From Bacteroidales bacterium (lineage in GTDB: Bacteria > Bacteroidota > Bacteroidia > Bacteroidales > P3), in NCBI GenBank assembly GCA_017618625.1, contig JAFZTV010000011.1, positions 1 to 64,000 on the forward strand: a stretch of DNA of 64,000 nucleotides, read 5' to 3'. The translations under genes were made by a program, and so were the position numbers. Under the pieces are notes generated by a model. That model was not told the DNA's origin. It did not search any database and saw only the letters and a list, made by a program, of their open reading frames with translations. Positions 1 through 7,817 of the stretch are shown here, one piece after another; within the stretch, counting starts at the first letter, position 1, and every line of letters begins with the position of its first letter.

Positions 1-384
1 GGGAAAAAATGTGTCGGCCTCGAACTCTTTTTTTATCCAGGTTATATATAGTTTATCGACATGGGGCAAAAACTGGCGATATATGGTCGCACCGCCCATG
101 ACGAAAGTCTCGTCGTCGGCGGATATGAGCGTCAGGGCCTCATCTATCGAGTGAACCACATCGACGCCTGAAAAACTGAAAGTGCTGTCGGATGTGAGTA
201 CTATGTTCTGACGTTTTGGCAGGGGTTTCTTGGGCAGTGAGTCGAAAGTCTTGCGCCCCATTATGACTGGATGTCCCGATGTGAGGGCTTTGAAATGCTT
301 AAGGTCGTCGGAAAGATGGCACAAGAGGTCGTTGTTGTTGCCGATGGCCATATTGTTTGCTATTGCGACTATGATGGAGAGCAT
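1..384 (-). CDS. folA: Dihydrofolate reductase, C-terminus cut off by window edge
   Basis: Reading leftwards from an ATG at 384 gives 128 uninterrupted codons that run off the left edge, so the C-terminal 30 or so residues of a typical 160-residue enzyme are missing. It reduces dihydrofolate to tetrahydrofolate with NADPH in the cytoplasm. Family marks visible: N-terminal MLSIIVAIANNMAIGNNNDL (substrate loop), the cofactor motif MGRKTFDSLP near residue 50, FVMGGATIY near residue 95 (the GG of the NADPH site), and EADTFFP at the cut end. It lies 54 nt downstream of hydF on the same strand and is probably cotranscribed with it. Product call is firm; the start is the first ATG of the conserved N-terminus. 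Confidence 0.95.
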   Translation of the reverse strand, partial: MLSIIVAIANNMAIGNNNDLLCHLSDDLKHFKALTSGHPVIMGRKTFDSLPKKPLPKRQNIVLTSDSTFSFSGVDVVHSIDEALTLISADDETFVMGGATIYRQFLPHVDKLYITWIKKEFEADTFFP

Positions 385-438
385 GGCGAGTGATTGAATG
401 TGATATGTTGTCCCCCAGTTTTTGGTATGGGGCAGTGT

Positions 439-1644
439 CTATTTTTTATTAAAGATTTGGGTGGCGCGGTCAAATATGCCATTGAGGTATGCCAGTGCCA
501 GTCCATAGTTTGACACGGGTACGCTGGCCTGTACTGCTGGCATAAGGCGCGCAACAAGTTGCTGGTGCGTCACGACGCATCCGCCACACTGGATAACCAA
601 CGAATAATCGTTAAGGTTCTCGGGCAGCGGCGAGGCTCCTGCAACGATGTCGCAGGTCAGCTGCTTGCCAGTAAACTTGCGTAGCAGTGCGGGGAGTTTC
701 ACACGTCCAATGTCCTCGCAGGTGACATTGTGAGTGCAGGACTCAAGCAGCAACACTCGGTCTCCGTCGCGTAGTCGGGATATAGTAGTGGTTCCTTCCA
801 GATACTCCTTGAAAAGACCTTTGTTCCGCGCCAGCAATATGCTGAAACTGGTGAGCGGTACCTCAACCGGCACTATGGCGCTGACTGCCGCGAATGCCTG
901 GCTGTCGGTGACAACCAATGCTGGTGGATTTTTGAGGTCTGACAGCAGTGACTGAAGCTCGTCGGGTTGCGTTACAAATGCCTTGGCGTTGAGGTCGAGT
1001 ATGTCACGCAGCACCTGCACCTGCGGCAGTATCATCCTGCCTTCGGGTGCGGATGAGTCGATAGGTGTTACCATAACCACGTTGTCGCCCTGCCCTATAA
1101 GTCCGGCGAGAGTTGATTTGCGGACATACGAAGATTCTGGCAGCAGCGATTTTATGCGGTCGCATAGCGGTGTCCGTAATCGCTGGTCATATATGCTGAC
1201 AACGAACAGGTGCTCGGCACCGTATTTGGCGGTAAGAAAGTCTATAATGTGTTGTTCGGGCTTGAATCGGTCTGATTGGGTATATACCAAAAGGAATGGT
1301 TTTCCCGCACTTTGGCAGGCATCCACCAATCTGATTTCGTCAATATCGAATAGGTTGTTGGTGAAAAGTATGAGTGCGAGGTCCACCTCGGGCAACACCC
1401 GCAATGTTTTTTCAACCCTCATGGTTCCCAGGTATCCGTCATCGTCAACGCCTGCGGTGTCTATCCATACCACTGGCCCGATCCCCGATATCTCCATTGT
1501 TTTTTTTACTGGATCGGTTGTCGTTCCTGCTTCTGCTGATACAATGGATACGGTCTGCCCGGTGAGGTAATTGACAAGTGAGCTCTTGCCGTAGTTACGT
1601 CGTCCAAAGAGCCCTATATGCGGTTTTAGTTCAGATCCTTTCAT
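439..1644 (-). CDS. hydF: [FeFe]-hydrogenase H-cluster maturation GTPase HydF
   Basis: 401 residues. HydF is the scaffold on which the 2Fe subcluster made by HydE and HydG is assembled before transfer to the apo-hydrogenase. The N-terminal G domain shows the P-loop GRRNYGKSS at 14-22, a switch I TTT at 41-43, and DTAG at 62-65; the G4 motif is TQSD (122-125) rather than NKxD. The C-terminal cluster-binding domain has the diagnostic C-x-H (C303, H305) and C-x-x-C (C353, C356). HydE, HydG and the hydrogenase itself are not in this window. The start codon is only about 16 nt after the T-run of an intrinsic terminator, so its promoter is not obvious. Folate gene folA follows at 54 nt. Confidence 0.95.
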   Translation of the reverse strand: MKGSELKPHIGLFGRRNYGKSSLVNYLTGQTVSIVSAEAGTTTDPVKKTMEISGIGPVVWIDTAGVDDDGYLGTMRVEKTLRVLPEVDLALILFTNNLFDIDEIRLVDACQSAGKPFLLVYTQSDRFKPEQHIIDFLTAKYGAEHLFVVSIYDQRLRTPLCDRIKSLLPESSYVRKSTLAGLIGQGDNVVMVTPIDSSAPEGRMILPQVQVLRDILDLNAKAFVTQPDELQSLLSDLKNPPALVVTDSQAFAAVSAIVPVEVPLTSFSILLARNKGLFKEYLEGTTTISRLRDGDRVLLLESCTHNVTCEDIGRVKLPALLRKFTGKQLTCDIVAGASPLPENLNDYSLVIQCGGCVVTHQQLVARLMPAVQASVPVSNYGLALAYLNGIFDRATQIFNKK

Positions 1645-1654
1645 GGAGGTGTAT

Positions 1655-1696
1655 TAAGAAAAAGGCATCCCGTCTTTGAGGCGGGATGCCTTTTGT
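1655..1696 (-). terminator. Intrinsic terminator of the small secreted-protein gene
   Basis: On the minus strand a 12-13 bp GC-rich stem (AAAAGGCATCCCG paired with CGGGATGCCTTTTT, loop about 9 nt) is followed by TTTTTCTT. It lies between the stop at 1716 and the hydF start at 1644. Any transcript reaching hydF from further upstream must read through it. Confidence 0.85.
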
Positions 1697-1715
1697 TCAA
1701 GTAAGTTTCAGAAAT

Positions 1716-2159
1716 TTATTTCTGTTTCTTGATGATTTTGTAGTTCTTCTCAGCACCCTTGGGCTCGATGAGCTGCAGGCGATATTCGCCGGGCTGATAG
1801 TTGCTCATGTCAACATAGCCGTTGCCACCATTGATGTAGTTCTTTGAAACGGCCTGGTCGTTAGCGTCATAGAGGTAGTAGCTGACACCTGAAACACCGT
1901 TGACGGTCACTTTCACCTTGTCGGTCTTGCCTTCCTGCTTAACAGTAGCGGCGTTGTCCATAACGGTCACGTTGGCAATGCTCATCTCGCTGATAGTGTA
2001 GCTGTAGGTCTTTGCAGTAGCACCGGCGTTGCGAGTAATGGTGTTGTTCTTGTCAACTTTGTTAGCGGAAGTGTTGACGGTTCTCTTGTTAATGGGCTGC
2101 TGAGCGAAAGCCATACCAGCGAAAAGAACGATTGCGGAAAGAATTAAAGCTTTTTTCAT
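1716..2159 (-). CDS. Small secreted protein of unknown function
   Basis: 147 residues. Residues 1-19 are a clear Sec signal peptide (MKKALILSAIVLFAGMAFA, cleavage before QQP). The mature part begins with a Lys/Asn/Thr-rich, probably disordered stretch and then a beta-rich segment (about 50-147). The C-terminal end, with YQPGEYRLQLIEPKG and a final IIKKQK, resembles the G-x-Y ... K-x-x-x-K ending of small T9SS type A-like or single beta-sandwich domains, but the LYPNP part of a true sorting domain is absent. It stands alone with its own terminator (1655-1696). I do not recognise a family. Export is well supported; cell-surface location is inference. Confidence 0.7.
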   Translation of the reverse strand: MKKALILSAIVLFAGMAFAQQPINKRTVNTSANKVDKNNTITRNAGATAKTYSYTISEMSIANVTVMDNAATVKQEGKTDKVKVTVNGVSGVSYYLYDANDQAVSKNYINGGNGYVDMSNYQPGEYRLQLIEPKGAEKNYKIIKKQK

Positions 2160-2450
2160 AGTTGTAAATTTTTTAAGGTTTATTAAAATTGTTTATTAAA
2201 GTTTTCTTTTTTCTGTTGACCCTCTCACCTTTTCCCTCTCGCTTTCATTTATTCAGTATTGGAACTTTTATTTTTCTTGCAAAAATTTTTAATTTTTTTT
2301 TCAAGTCCCTCGGCGTTCTCTCTTGCCGTTTCTGTTATTTTGGTATCAGACTCCTCAAAAAAATTGCAAAAAAATCATAAAATATTTTTGATTATTTTAC
2401 AATATTCTCATAAATAGGTAGTTATATTAATGTATTATTTGCTTGTCAAT
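2160..2450. other. AT-rich divergent intergenic region
   Basis: About 290 bp between divergent genes. It is very AT-rich with long T and A runs (2275-2310, 2355-2400). No exact TAnnTTTG promoter was found for either gene; TATTATTTG at 2433-2441 is one base too long and would leave the ATG at 2451 as the plausible start of the right-hand gene. No tRNA, hairpin or tandem repeat is visible. Confidence 0.5.
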
Positions 2451-3581
2451 ATGGCTAAAGAATTAAATAAAGAGATAAAAAAATATGTTGAGGAAGAAAT
2501 AATTCCTCGGTACAGCGCCTTTGACCGGGCTCATAATATTTCGCATGTCCATTCCGTCATATCTGAAAGCCTCCGGCTTGCCGCCAATTACAATGTTGAT
2601 ATAAATATAGTATATGTCACCGCGGCCTTTCACGACTTGGGACTTTGTGTGAGGCGTGAGGTGCATCACACTGAGTCGGCAAAAATTGTGCGACGCGATC
2701 CTCGGTTGCAAGAATGGTTCAGTCCCGGCGAGATTGATCTGATTGCCGAAGCAGTGGAAGATCACAGGGCTTCCAGCAAACACGAACCGCGCAGCATTTA
2801 CGGCCGCATAGTGGCTGAAGCCGACAGGCAGATAGTGCCTGACGACATAATCCGACGTGCCGTGGAATACGGTCTTGACAAACAGCCGGAGCTTGGGAAA
2901 GAAGATCAGTGGCGTCGCGTGTGTGAGCACATGCAGGAGAAATATGCCGAGGGTGGCTATATGCGGCTCTATATACCTGAATCGGACAACGCTAAAGGTC
3001 TCGCCGCATTGCGTAAAATTATCGCCGACAAAGACCGTCTGCGCAAGGCTTTCGAGAGGTTCTACGAGGAACTTTCCCCATACGGTGTTAGAAAAGCCAT
3101 GCCGTCAGATGTAAACGCTATTCTCGATATGGTTGCGGACTCAAGAATTCAGATGCGGCAGAACGGAAACACCACTCAGTGGGTGAATGGCTATCCTTCA
3201 CGCGAAGTTATCGAGAACGACATCAAAAACGGCAATGGATACATTATATATATAAAATCCAATCTCTCCGCCATAGGCTATTTCGCGTTTATTGTTGGGG
3301 ATGAGCCAACATACAATATTATTGTCGGCGGACAATGGTCCGACCAGGGCAAGCCATACGGCACCATTCACCGGCTGGCCAGGCGAGCTGGGTACAACGG
3401 TGTAGCAAGGAAATGTCTTGAGTTTTGCAAAGGTAGGATATCCCACTTACGGGCCGACACTCACAAAGATAATGCCACTGTGCAGCACATACTGCACCGC
3501 GAAGGGTTCGAATACAAGGGAATCATATATGTTTCCGACGGAACCGAACGTTTGGCCTACCAGTGGAAAATGTCAGAATGA
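2451..3581 (+). CDS. HD-domain phosphohydrolase fused to GNAT acetyltransferase
   Basis: 376 residues from the ATG at 2451 (an ATG 21 nt earlier is possible but adds an unlikely MYYLLVN). Residues 1 to about 180 form an HD metal-dependent phosphohydrolase: H32 in HNISHVHSV, the HD pair H61-D62 in AFHDLG, H105 and D125 in AEADR. From about residue 212 (GVRKAMPSDVNAILDM) a GNAT fold begins, with DNATVQHILHREGFEYKGI near the end as the CoA-fold C-terminal strand and helix. HD proteins of this size usually act on nucleotides or similar phosphates; GNATs move an acetyl group from acetyl-CoA. The pairing in one chain is uncommon, and the substrate of either half is unknown. It stands alone. Confidence 0.8.
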   Translation: MAKELNKEIKKYVEEEIIPRYSAFDRAHNISHVHSVISESLRLAANYNVDINIVYVTAAFHDLGLCVRREVHHTESAKIVRRDPRLQEWFSPGEIDLIAEAVEDHRASSKHEPRSIYGRIVAEADRQIVPDDIIRRAVEYGLDKQPELGKEDQWRRVCEHMQEKYAEGGYMRLYIPESDNAKGLAALRKIIADKDRLRKAFERFYEELSPYGVRKAMPSDVNAILDMVADSRIQMRQNGNTTQWVNGYPSREVIENDIKNGNGYIIYIKSNLSAIGYFAFIVGDEPTYNIIVGGQWSDQGKPYGTIHRLARRAGYNGVARKCLEFCKGRISHLRADTHKDNATVQHILHREGFEYKGIIYVSDGTERLAYQWKMSE

Positions 3582-3626
3582 CAAGAAATGCACTCCGCCA
3601 CCCTTCACTTTCACCCTTGCACCCAG

Positions 3627-3725
3627 ACTTAATCCGAACCTAATCCGAACCTAATCCGGCACTAATCCAGATCTAATCCAGACCTAATCCAGGCTTAATA
3701 CGGACTTAATGCGGACCCAATGACT
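3627..3725. repeat. 11-nt tandem array A (consensus ACCTAATCCGA)
   Basis: Eight consecutive 11-nt units (3627-3714) plus a decayed ninth. Each contains TAATCC or a one-base variant; neighbouring units differ at 1-4 positions. The period is exactly 11 with no indel. It lies between the HD-GNAT gene and the tRNA-Val promoter. The period is not a multiple of 3 and the array contains stops, so it is not coding. Confidence 0.85.
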
Positions 3726-3781
3726 AAAACACACAATACGTTCATTGTCAACCATCAAAAGTGCCGATTATATTTTTTTTC

Positions 3782-3812
3782 TTGCAATATTAAAAAAAAA
3801 TATGTACTTTTG
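3782..3812 (+). promoter_or_regulatory. Bacteroidota-type promoter of the tRNA-Val pair
   Basis: TTG at 3782-3784 (-33 element) is followed after exactly 20 nt by TACTTTTG at 3805-3812 (-7 element, consensus TAnnTTTG). The first tRNA begins 20 nt further on. A good match to the sigma-ABfr-type promoter. Confidence 0.85.
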
Positions 3813-3832
3813 CACCCGCTTTCGAGCGAAAT

Positions 3833-3907
3833 GATCTGTTAGCTCAGTTGGTTTAGAGCGCTTGCTTGACAGGCAAGAGGTCAACAGTTCAAATCTGTTA
3901 CAGATCA
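3833..3907 (+). tRNA. tRNA-Val (anticodon GAC)
   Basis: Cloverleaf of 75 nt. The acceptor GATCTGT pairs with ACAGATC (7/7); the anticodon stem CTTGC/GCAAG encloses loop TTGACAG, giving GAC; the T stem AACAG/CTGTT is perfect around TTCAAAT. Discriminator is A at 3907; CCA is not encoded (ACCC follows). Confidence 0.95.
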
Positions 3908-3919
3908 CCCAGAACAGAA

Positions 3920-3994
3920 GGTCTGTTAGCTCAGTTGGTTTAGAGCGCTTCCTTCACACGGAAGAGGTCGACAGTTCGAATCTGCCACAGACCA
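3920..3994 (+). tRNA. tRNA-Val (anticodon CAC)
   Basis: 75 nt, 12 nt after the first tRNA and nearly identical outside the anticodon arm. Acceptor GGTCTGT/ACAGACC; anticodon stem CTTCC/GGAAG with loop TTCACAC, giving CAC (reads GUG). The T stem GACAG/CTGCC holds one A-C mismatch (positions 50-64). No encoded CCA. Probably a duplication of the neighbour followed by an anticodon change. Confidence 0.95.
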
Positions 3995-3999
3995 CATCG

Positions 4000-4032
4000 A
4001 AAGAGCCACTTCATAGTGGCTCTTTCTTTTTT
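4000..4032 (+). terminator. Terminator of the tRNA-Val operon
   Basis: An 11-bp stem AAAGAGCCACT / AGTGGCTCTTT with tetraloop TCAT, followed by CTTTTTT. It begins 6 nt after the second tRNA. Confidence 0.9.
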
Positions 4033-4074
4033 GTGTAATATCGAAAACTCGAATCGGTTTAATGCGGAGTTCAA

Positions 4075-4106
4075 TAAAAAAAGAGAGCCATCAAAGGCTC
4101 TCCTTT
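4075..4106 (-). terminator. Minus-strand terminator
   Basis: Read on the minus strand: GGAGAGCC, loop TTTGAT, GGCTCTC, then TTTTTTTA. It immediately follows the stop of the 32-residue ORF at 4107-4205 and would end the transcript of the PPDK-like gene. It may also back up the tRNA terminator in the other direction. Confidence 0.85.
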
Positions 4107-4205
4107 TTACTTCTTGCTTTTTATTCTATCTTTAAGGTCTCGTAGTTTCATCTTTACAAGCTCCTTTAGAATAATCCAAGTTGAATCCGGTTCTGGGTGT
4201 ATCAT
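4107..4205 (-). CDS. Possible small basic protein (32 residues), uncertain
   Basis: An ATG-started ORF, MIHPEPDSTWIILKELVKMK followed by a Lys/Arg-rich tail ending KSKK. Its TAA abuts a strong minus-strand terminator (4075-4106), and it lies 78 nt downstream of the PPDK-like gene on the same strand. An AAGAG purine run sits just before the ATG. A 14-codon Lys-rich ORF (MNSTKKHKRDLQ...) lies between the two genes. I do not recognise it. It could be a real small protein at the end of the transcript or the tail of a decayed gene. Position next to a terminator and the Lys/Arg-rich helical sequence are the only support. Confidence 0.35.
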   Translation of the reverse strand: MIHPEPDSTWIILKELVKMKLRDLKDRIKSKK

Positions 4206-4283
4206 AGCTCTTTCTGGTTTAATGTGTAACTACTATTTATTTTAATTGAAGATCGCGTTTGTGTTTTTTCGTTGAATTCATGA

Positions 4284-6914
4284 TTATATAGTCTTCAATT
4301 CATCCACCCGTGCTTTTATCCATGGCTTCGTCATGTCGAAAATATCTTCTATCGGCTGCGAGAGTTTTTCTACCAGCAGGTGGGTGTTTTCCTGATGCTC
4401 CAGGTTGTCGAGTGCGGACGAGATGACTTTCCAGTCGAAGCCGGCATAGAGTAGCGGTACGAAATTGTAGAGGTCGAAATTGCTTATCACCATGTTATCT
4501 ATGCCCTCTGTCTCGATGCGCGAGTGGGCTCTGGCGAGCTTTATCTCCCCCACCTCCTCCAGCACGTGCAGGTATTTCTCATACAGCACATATTCGTTGA
4601 GTAGAAACGCCACCACTTCGGGCGAGAGTTCTCGCCACAGCTTCTGCGGCAATGGCCGCGCGACAAAGCGTCCCAGCATAAACGAGCCAGCTCTCAGACC
4701 CGACAACCCCTGTGCCGAGCATACACGGTATACTCTGGTGAAGAAATCAGCCTTGCGGCTCGACGAGAGCAGGTCGAACACTCGAGACTGGTCCTGGTGC
4801 GACCCCATTTTGCTACGCAACACCTGCTCCACATAGTCGTCGGCATGCACGAGATACCAGTTGTTGACCAGCTCGCGTGCGGTCTCGGGTTGGTTCTGTA
4901 GGTCGCAGCGTATCAGGCGGGCGAGTTTATCTATGTCGTTGATGTGGTTTGTCTTCTCCGACGTCACTATGTCCTGGTATGTGGCGTAGGCGTCTTTCAT
5001 CTGGGCGAAGAATATCTTCTCGTCATCCGAGAGCTCAACCTGCTGCCCTTCGAGATACTTGGTGAAGCGTGCCGGTTTGAACGCCGCCACCCCTTTGTAT
5101 ATCGACTGGCGTTTGCTCGAGAGGGTGATGTTCTCAAACTCTTTTATCTCGAGGCCGTCGCCGTTGACCAAAGTATTGCCTTTCAGCGCGATGCCGTATG
5201 ACGTGAGGTTCATGAACGCCGGTATGCCGTAACCGCGGCAGGCGGTGACCACATGTATCGCCGCCGGCGAGAGGCTCAGTATGGCGTCCACCTCGTTGAG
5301 GGTGATGGTGTCCTGCGGCACAAAGCGCTCTTGACAGAGACACACATCGTGCCCCTTGGCTTTCATCTGACGGGCGGTGGCTATGCTGAAACAGAGCACA
5401 GCCGAGATTGCGGTGCGAGGCAACACGTTCAATCCCTTTCCGAAAAACTGGAGTCGCGAGAGCGAGCTGTCGTCAATCGACGCCGACACTATCTGCCTCA
5501 GATGATAGGGTTTTATCAGGTCCACCACGTCGCCAGCGGCGATGGCGCCGGCGCGGTAGAGGTCTATGGCCGAAAGTAGCGCCGCCCTTCCGGTCATCTC
5601 GCTCATGTTGAGCTGCAACACCGAGAAGAGGCTCCTCTGCGTGGGGTCGGTCTCCACCGCAAACTCGATGGTGACAGGGCTCTTGTAGCGACTTTCGAGT
5701 TTTTTCAGCAGCGGGTCGAAATGATACACCGCCGGGAAGTCCGACTTTATCTCGTTGCGGTCGCAGTAGGCCGAATCTATCGAGGTCACGTCGCCTGTCA
5801 TGATCTCTTCGCCGAAGATATTCCTGTAACTCTCAATCTGGCGTCCCACGCCCGTGCGGCTGTGACGGCTGTAGAGCACGCCCGGGTACGACTGCTCGTT
5901 GCCTATAGTCCACACCATCCGCTGCAGTATCAGCGACGGATAGGCCTGCTTGCCCTGCATGAAGGTGAGTATCATGTCCTGGTTGGTGATGAAGAACTGG
6001 CGCACATACTGTGCTATACGTAGCGCCTGAAAGTGTGCGTCGGTAAGCATCCGGTCGCCTTCGGGCGAGGCGTTCCTTATCGCCTGCTCCATCTCCTCGA
6101 TGCGGCTCAGCTGCATCTCGTGCGTGAGGCCTATGTTGTTGGTGTCATACTGCTTGGCAACTCCCAGCACCTCCATGATAGTGTGCAGGGTGCTGAGGTA
6201 CACGCGGTTCGCCATCGTGGCGGTGCGGCTGAAATACAGCGCCTCATACGCCTTCCTCGTTACACCAATGTTAAGCAGCGTGGGCATCAAGCCGGGTATA
6301 TACTGCGGCATAGCGCAGCGTATGGCGAACACCAGCGGGTTGCGCGAGTCGCCGAGGGTGCAGCCGGTCATGATCTCGAGGTTGCGTATGGCTTTCTCCA
6401 GCAGGTCTTCAAAGAGCTCTTCGCGTGGGAACGAGGTGGCGGTCAGGATGCAGAAGTCAGGCACCGGATAGCAATCTCTCGTCAGGTCGAGCAGCATGTG
6501 TCCTTTGTGGCTTATGTGCTGGTCGGCAAAGTCGCCTTGCGTGAGGGTGGTTATAAGGTTCTCGCTATCGAATAGTTTATTGGCCGCCACATATTCTACG
6601 CACTCCTTGCGGAACGCCTCGCGTCGCCACTCCAGCTCATCTATCGTTTTGCCCTGTGCCTCGTCCAGCAGCATCTGCAGGTAGTGTTCCTGCTCCTCTC
6701 CCGTGAGGCGCAGCAGGAGGTACATATCGTACCAGCGCGGAGGAAACTCCCGCTTCACACCCTTCTCGTCGACATATATCACCGTGCCCGGCTTGTTGCC
6801 TGGCAGCGGGTTGTCGGGCGACTCGTTGTCGAAGTCAAACGGAGCCTTCCCCTCTCTCGCGAAAAGGCTCTTCATATAGAAGTTAGGATAACTGGCTCTA
6901 ATAAGGAATTTCAT
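4284..6914 (-). CDS. PPDK-like protein with swivelling phosphohistidine domain and a non-barrel C-terminus
   Basis: 876 residues, cytoplasmic (no signal peptide). The middle is clearly related to pyruvate phosphate dikinase: LEKAIRNLEIMTG then GDSRNPLVFAIRCAMPQY (compare the GDPxNPLLVSVRSGAA stretch), SYPGVLYSRHSRTG near 370, and the phosphohistidine segment IHVVTACRGYGIPAF with H554. The ATP-grasp motif QTRxGKRT is altered to QLNMSEMTG (Q434-L435-N436), losing the usual Arg. After about residue 615 the PEP/pyruvate TIM barrel is not recognisable; instead there are about 260 helical residues. So a classical PPDK reaction is unlikely. It follows the LysE-type gene by 55 nt on the same strand. 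It may be a phosphotransfer-related paralogue; its substrate is unknown. Confidence 0.7.
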   Translation of the reverse strand: MKFLIRASYPNFYMKSLFAREGKAPFDFDNESPDNPLPGNKPGTVIYVDEKGVKREFPPRWYDMYLLLRLTGEEQEHYLQMLLDEAQGKTIDELEWRREAFRKECVEYVAANKLFDSENLITTLTQGDFADQHISHKGHMLLDLTRDCYPVPDFCILTATSFPREELFEDLLEKAIRNLEIMTGCTLGDSRNPLVFAIRCAMPQYIPGLMPTLLNIGVTRKAYEALYFSRTATMANRVYLSTLHTIMEVLGVAKQYDTNNIGLTHEMQLSRIEEMEQAIRNASPEGDRMLTDAHFQALRIAQYVRQFFITNQDMILTFMQGKQAYPSLILQRMVWTIGNEQSYPGVLYSRHSRTGVGRQIESYRNIFGEEIMTGDVTSIDSAYCDRNEIKSDFPAVYHFDPLLKKLESRYKSPVTIEFAVETDPTQRSLFSVLQLNMSEMTGRAALLSAIDLYRAGAIAAGDVVDLIKPYHLRQIVSASIDDSSLSRLQFFGKGLNVLPRTAISAVLCFSIATARQMKAKGHDVCLCQERFVPQDTITLNEVDAILSLSPAAIHVVTACRGYGIPAFMNLTSYGIALKGNTLVNGDGLEIKEFENITLSSKRQSIYKGVAAFKPARFTKYLEGQQVELSDDEKIFFAQMKDAYATYQDIVTSEKTNHINDIDKLARLIRCDLQNQPETARELVNNWYLVHADDYVEQVLRSKMGSHQDQSRVFDLLSSSRKADFFTRVYRVCSAQGLSGLRAGSFMLGRFVARPLPQKLWRELSPEVVAFLLNEYVLYEKYLHVLEEVGEIKLARAHSRIETEGIDNMVISNFDLYNFVPLLYAGFDWKVISSALDNLEHQENTHLLVEKLSQPIEDIFDMTKPWIKARVDELKTI

Positions 6915-6969
6915 GGATATATGGTTTTAACTGGCCTTTTTGCTAAAAAAATAGGGTGGGGGAGGCCAT

Positions 6970-7740
6970 TCAGTATTGTGTTGTGTCGTGCGGTGTAGCA
7001 GCCCCGGTGTCTTGAAGCATCTCTGGAGGTATTACTCCCATAATCACCGTTGTGGCCCGTTGTGTGTCAGGCTCGGGGGTGCGGTCTCGGAAAATAACCA
7101 TTGCAAAGAGTATGTATAGGGCAAAGCCTATCAGAATTAGTCCAACTATCTTGTTGAATATATTCATAAAACGAGCCGAGAGAAGCCGCTGCAACTGCGA
7201 TGACAACCAGCATTTGAGTATATTGCATCCTAGTCCGGCAATCAGCACTCCTGTGAAGAAAACGTATATGCGCGCTGTGGGCGCGTTGTCAAACAGGGGG
7301 CTGACCACAATCACCACCGTTAGCCAGAAAAACCATGCAAGTGGGTTGAGAAAGTTTAGCGCAAAACCGTGTCCGAATATGGCAGGCCATTGCGGGGTGT
7401 CTATGCTTTCATATTTTACCGCGCTTCCTTTTCGACCAGATCGCTGCTGTTTGCGGGTCATAGTGTATATGCCTATCGCAATCAATACGCAGCATCCGAT
7501 GATTAGCACCCATGGACGTTTGAGTATATCGGCAACGGTGTCGAGTCCCACGATGTTCGCAAATACTCCCACCAGCAGGGCTACTCTGATGGCATCGCCG
7601 AGTATGATGCCGTATACCATTGGTAGCGTCTTACGGAATCCGTAATGTGCTCCAGTTTGCATCATAGAGAAAAACGATGCTCCGTAACCGAACACAAATG
7701 CAAGCGCAACTCCGATTATTATGCCGTAAAGAAGTGTCAC
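6970..7740 (-). CDS. LysE/RhtB-family exporter
   Basis: 256 residues from a GTG at 7740, chosen because AAAGAGAAG lies 5 nt upstream and the transmembrane sequence begins at once; an ATG at 7800 would add a poor, charged extension into the divergent promoter region. Six hydrophobic segments: about 4-26, 40-62, 70-90, 125-147 (containing NPLAWFFWLTVVIVVSP), 155-176 and 195-218. The family motif with NP in helix four and the G-rich first helix fit amino-acid exporters of the LysE/RhtB/CadD superfamily. A polar tail of about 35 residues follows the last helix. Substrate unknown. Probably cotranscribed with the PPDK-like gene. Confidence 0.75.
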   Translation of the reverse strand: MTLLYGIIIGVALAFVFGYGASFFSMMQTGAHYGFRKTLPMVYGIILGDAIRVALLVGVFANIVGLDTVADILKRPWVLIIGCCVLIAIGIYTMTRKQQRSGRKGSAVKYESIDTPQWPAIFGHGFALNFLNPLAWFFWLTVVIVVSPLFDNAPTARIYVFFTGVLIAGLGCNILKCWLSSQLQRLLSARFMNIFNKIVGLILIGFALYILFAMVIFRDRTPEPDTQRATTVIMGVIPPEMLQDTGAATPHDTTQY

Positions 7741-7817
7741 TGCTTCTCTTTTTTTGTCAATTATATAAAAACATAATATTTGAAAAATTATTTTACACAA
7801 GTGCCGTTTTTTATAAT

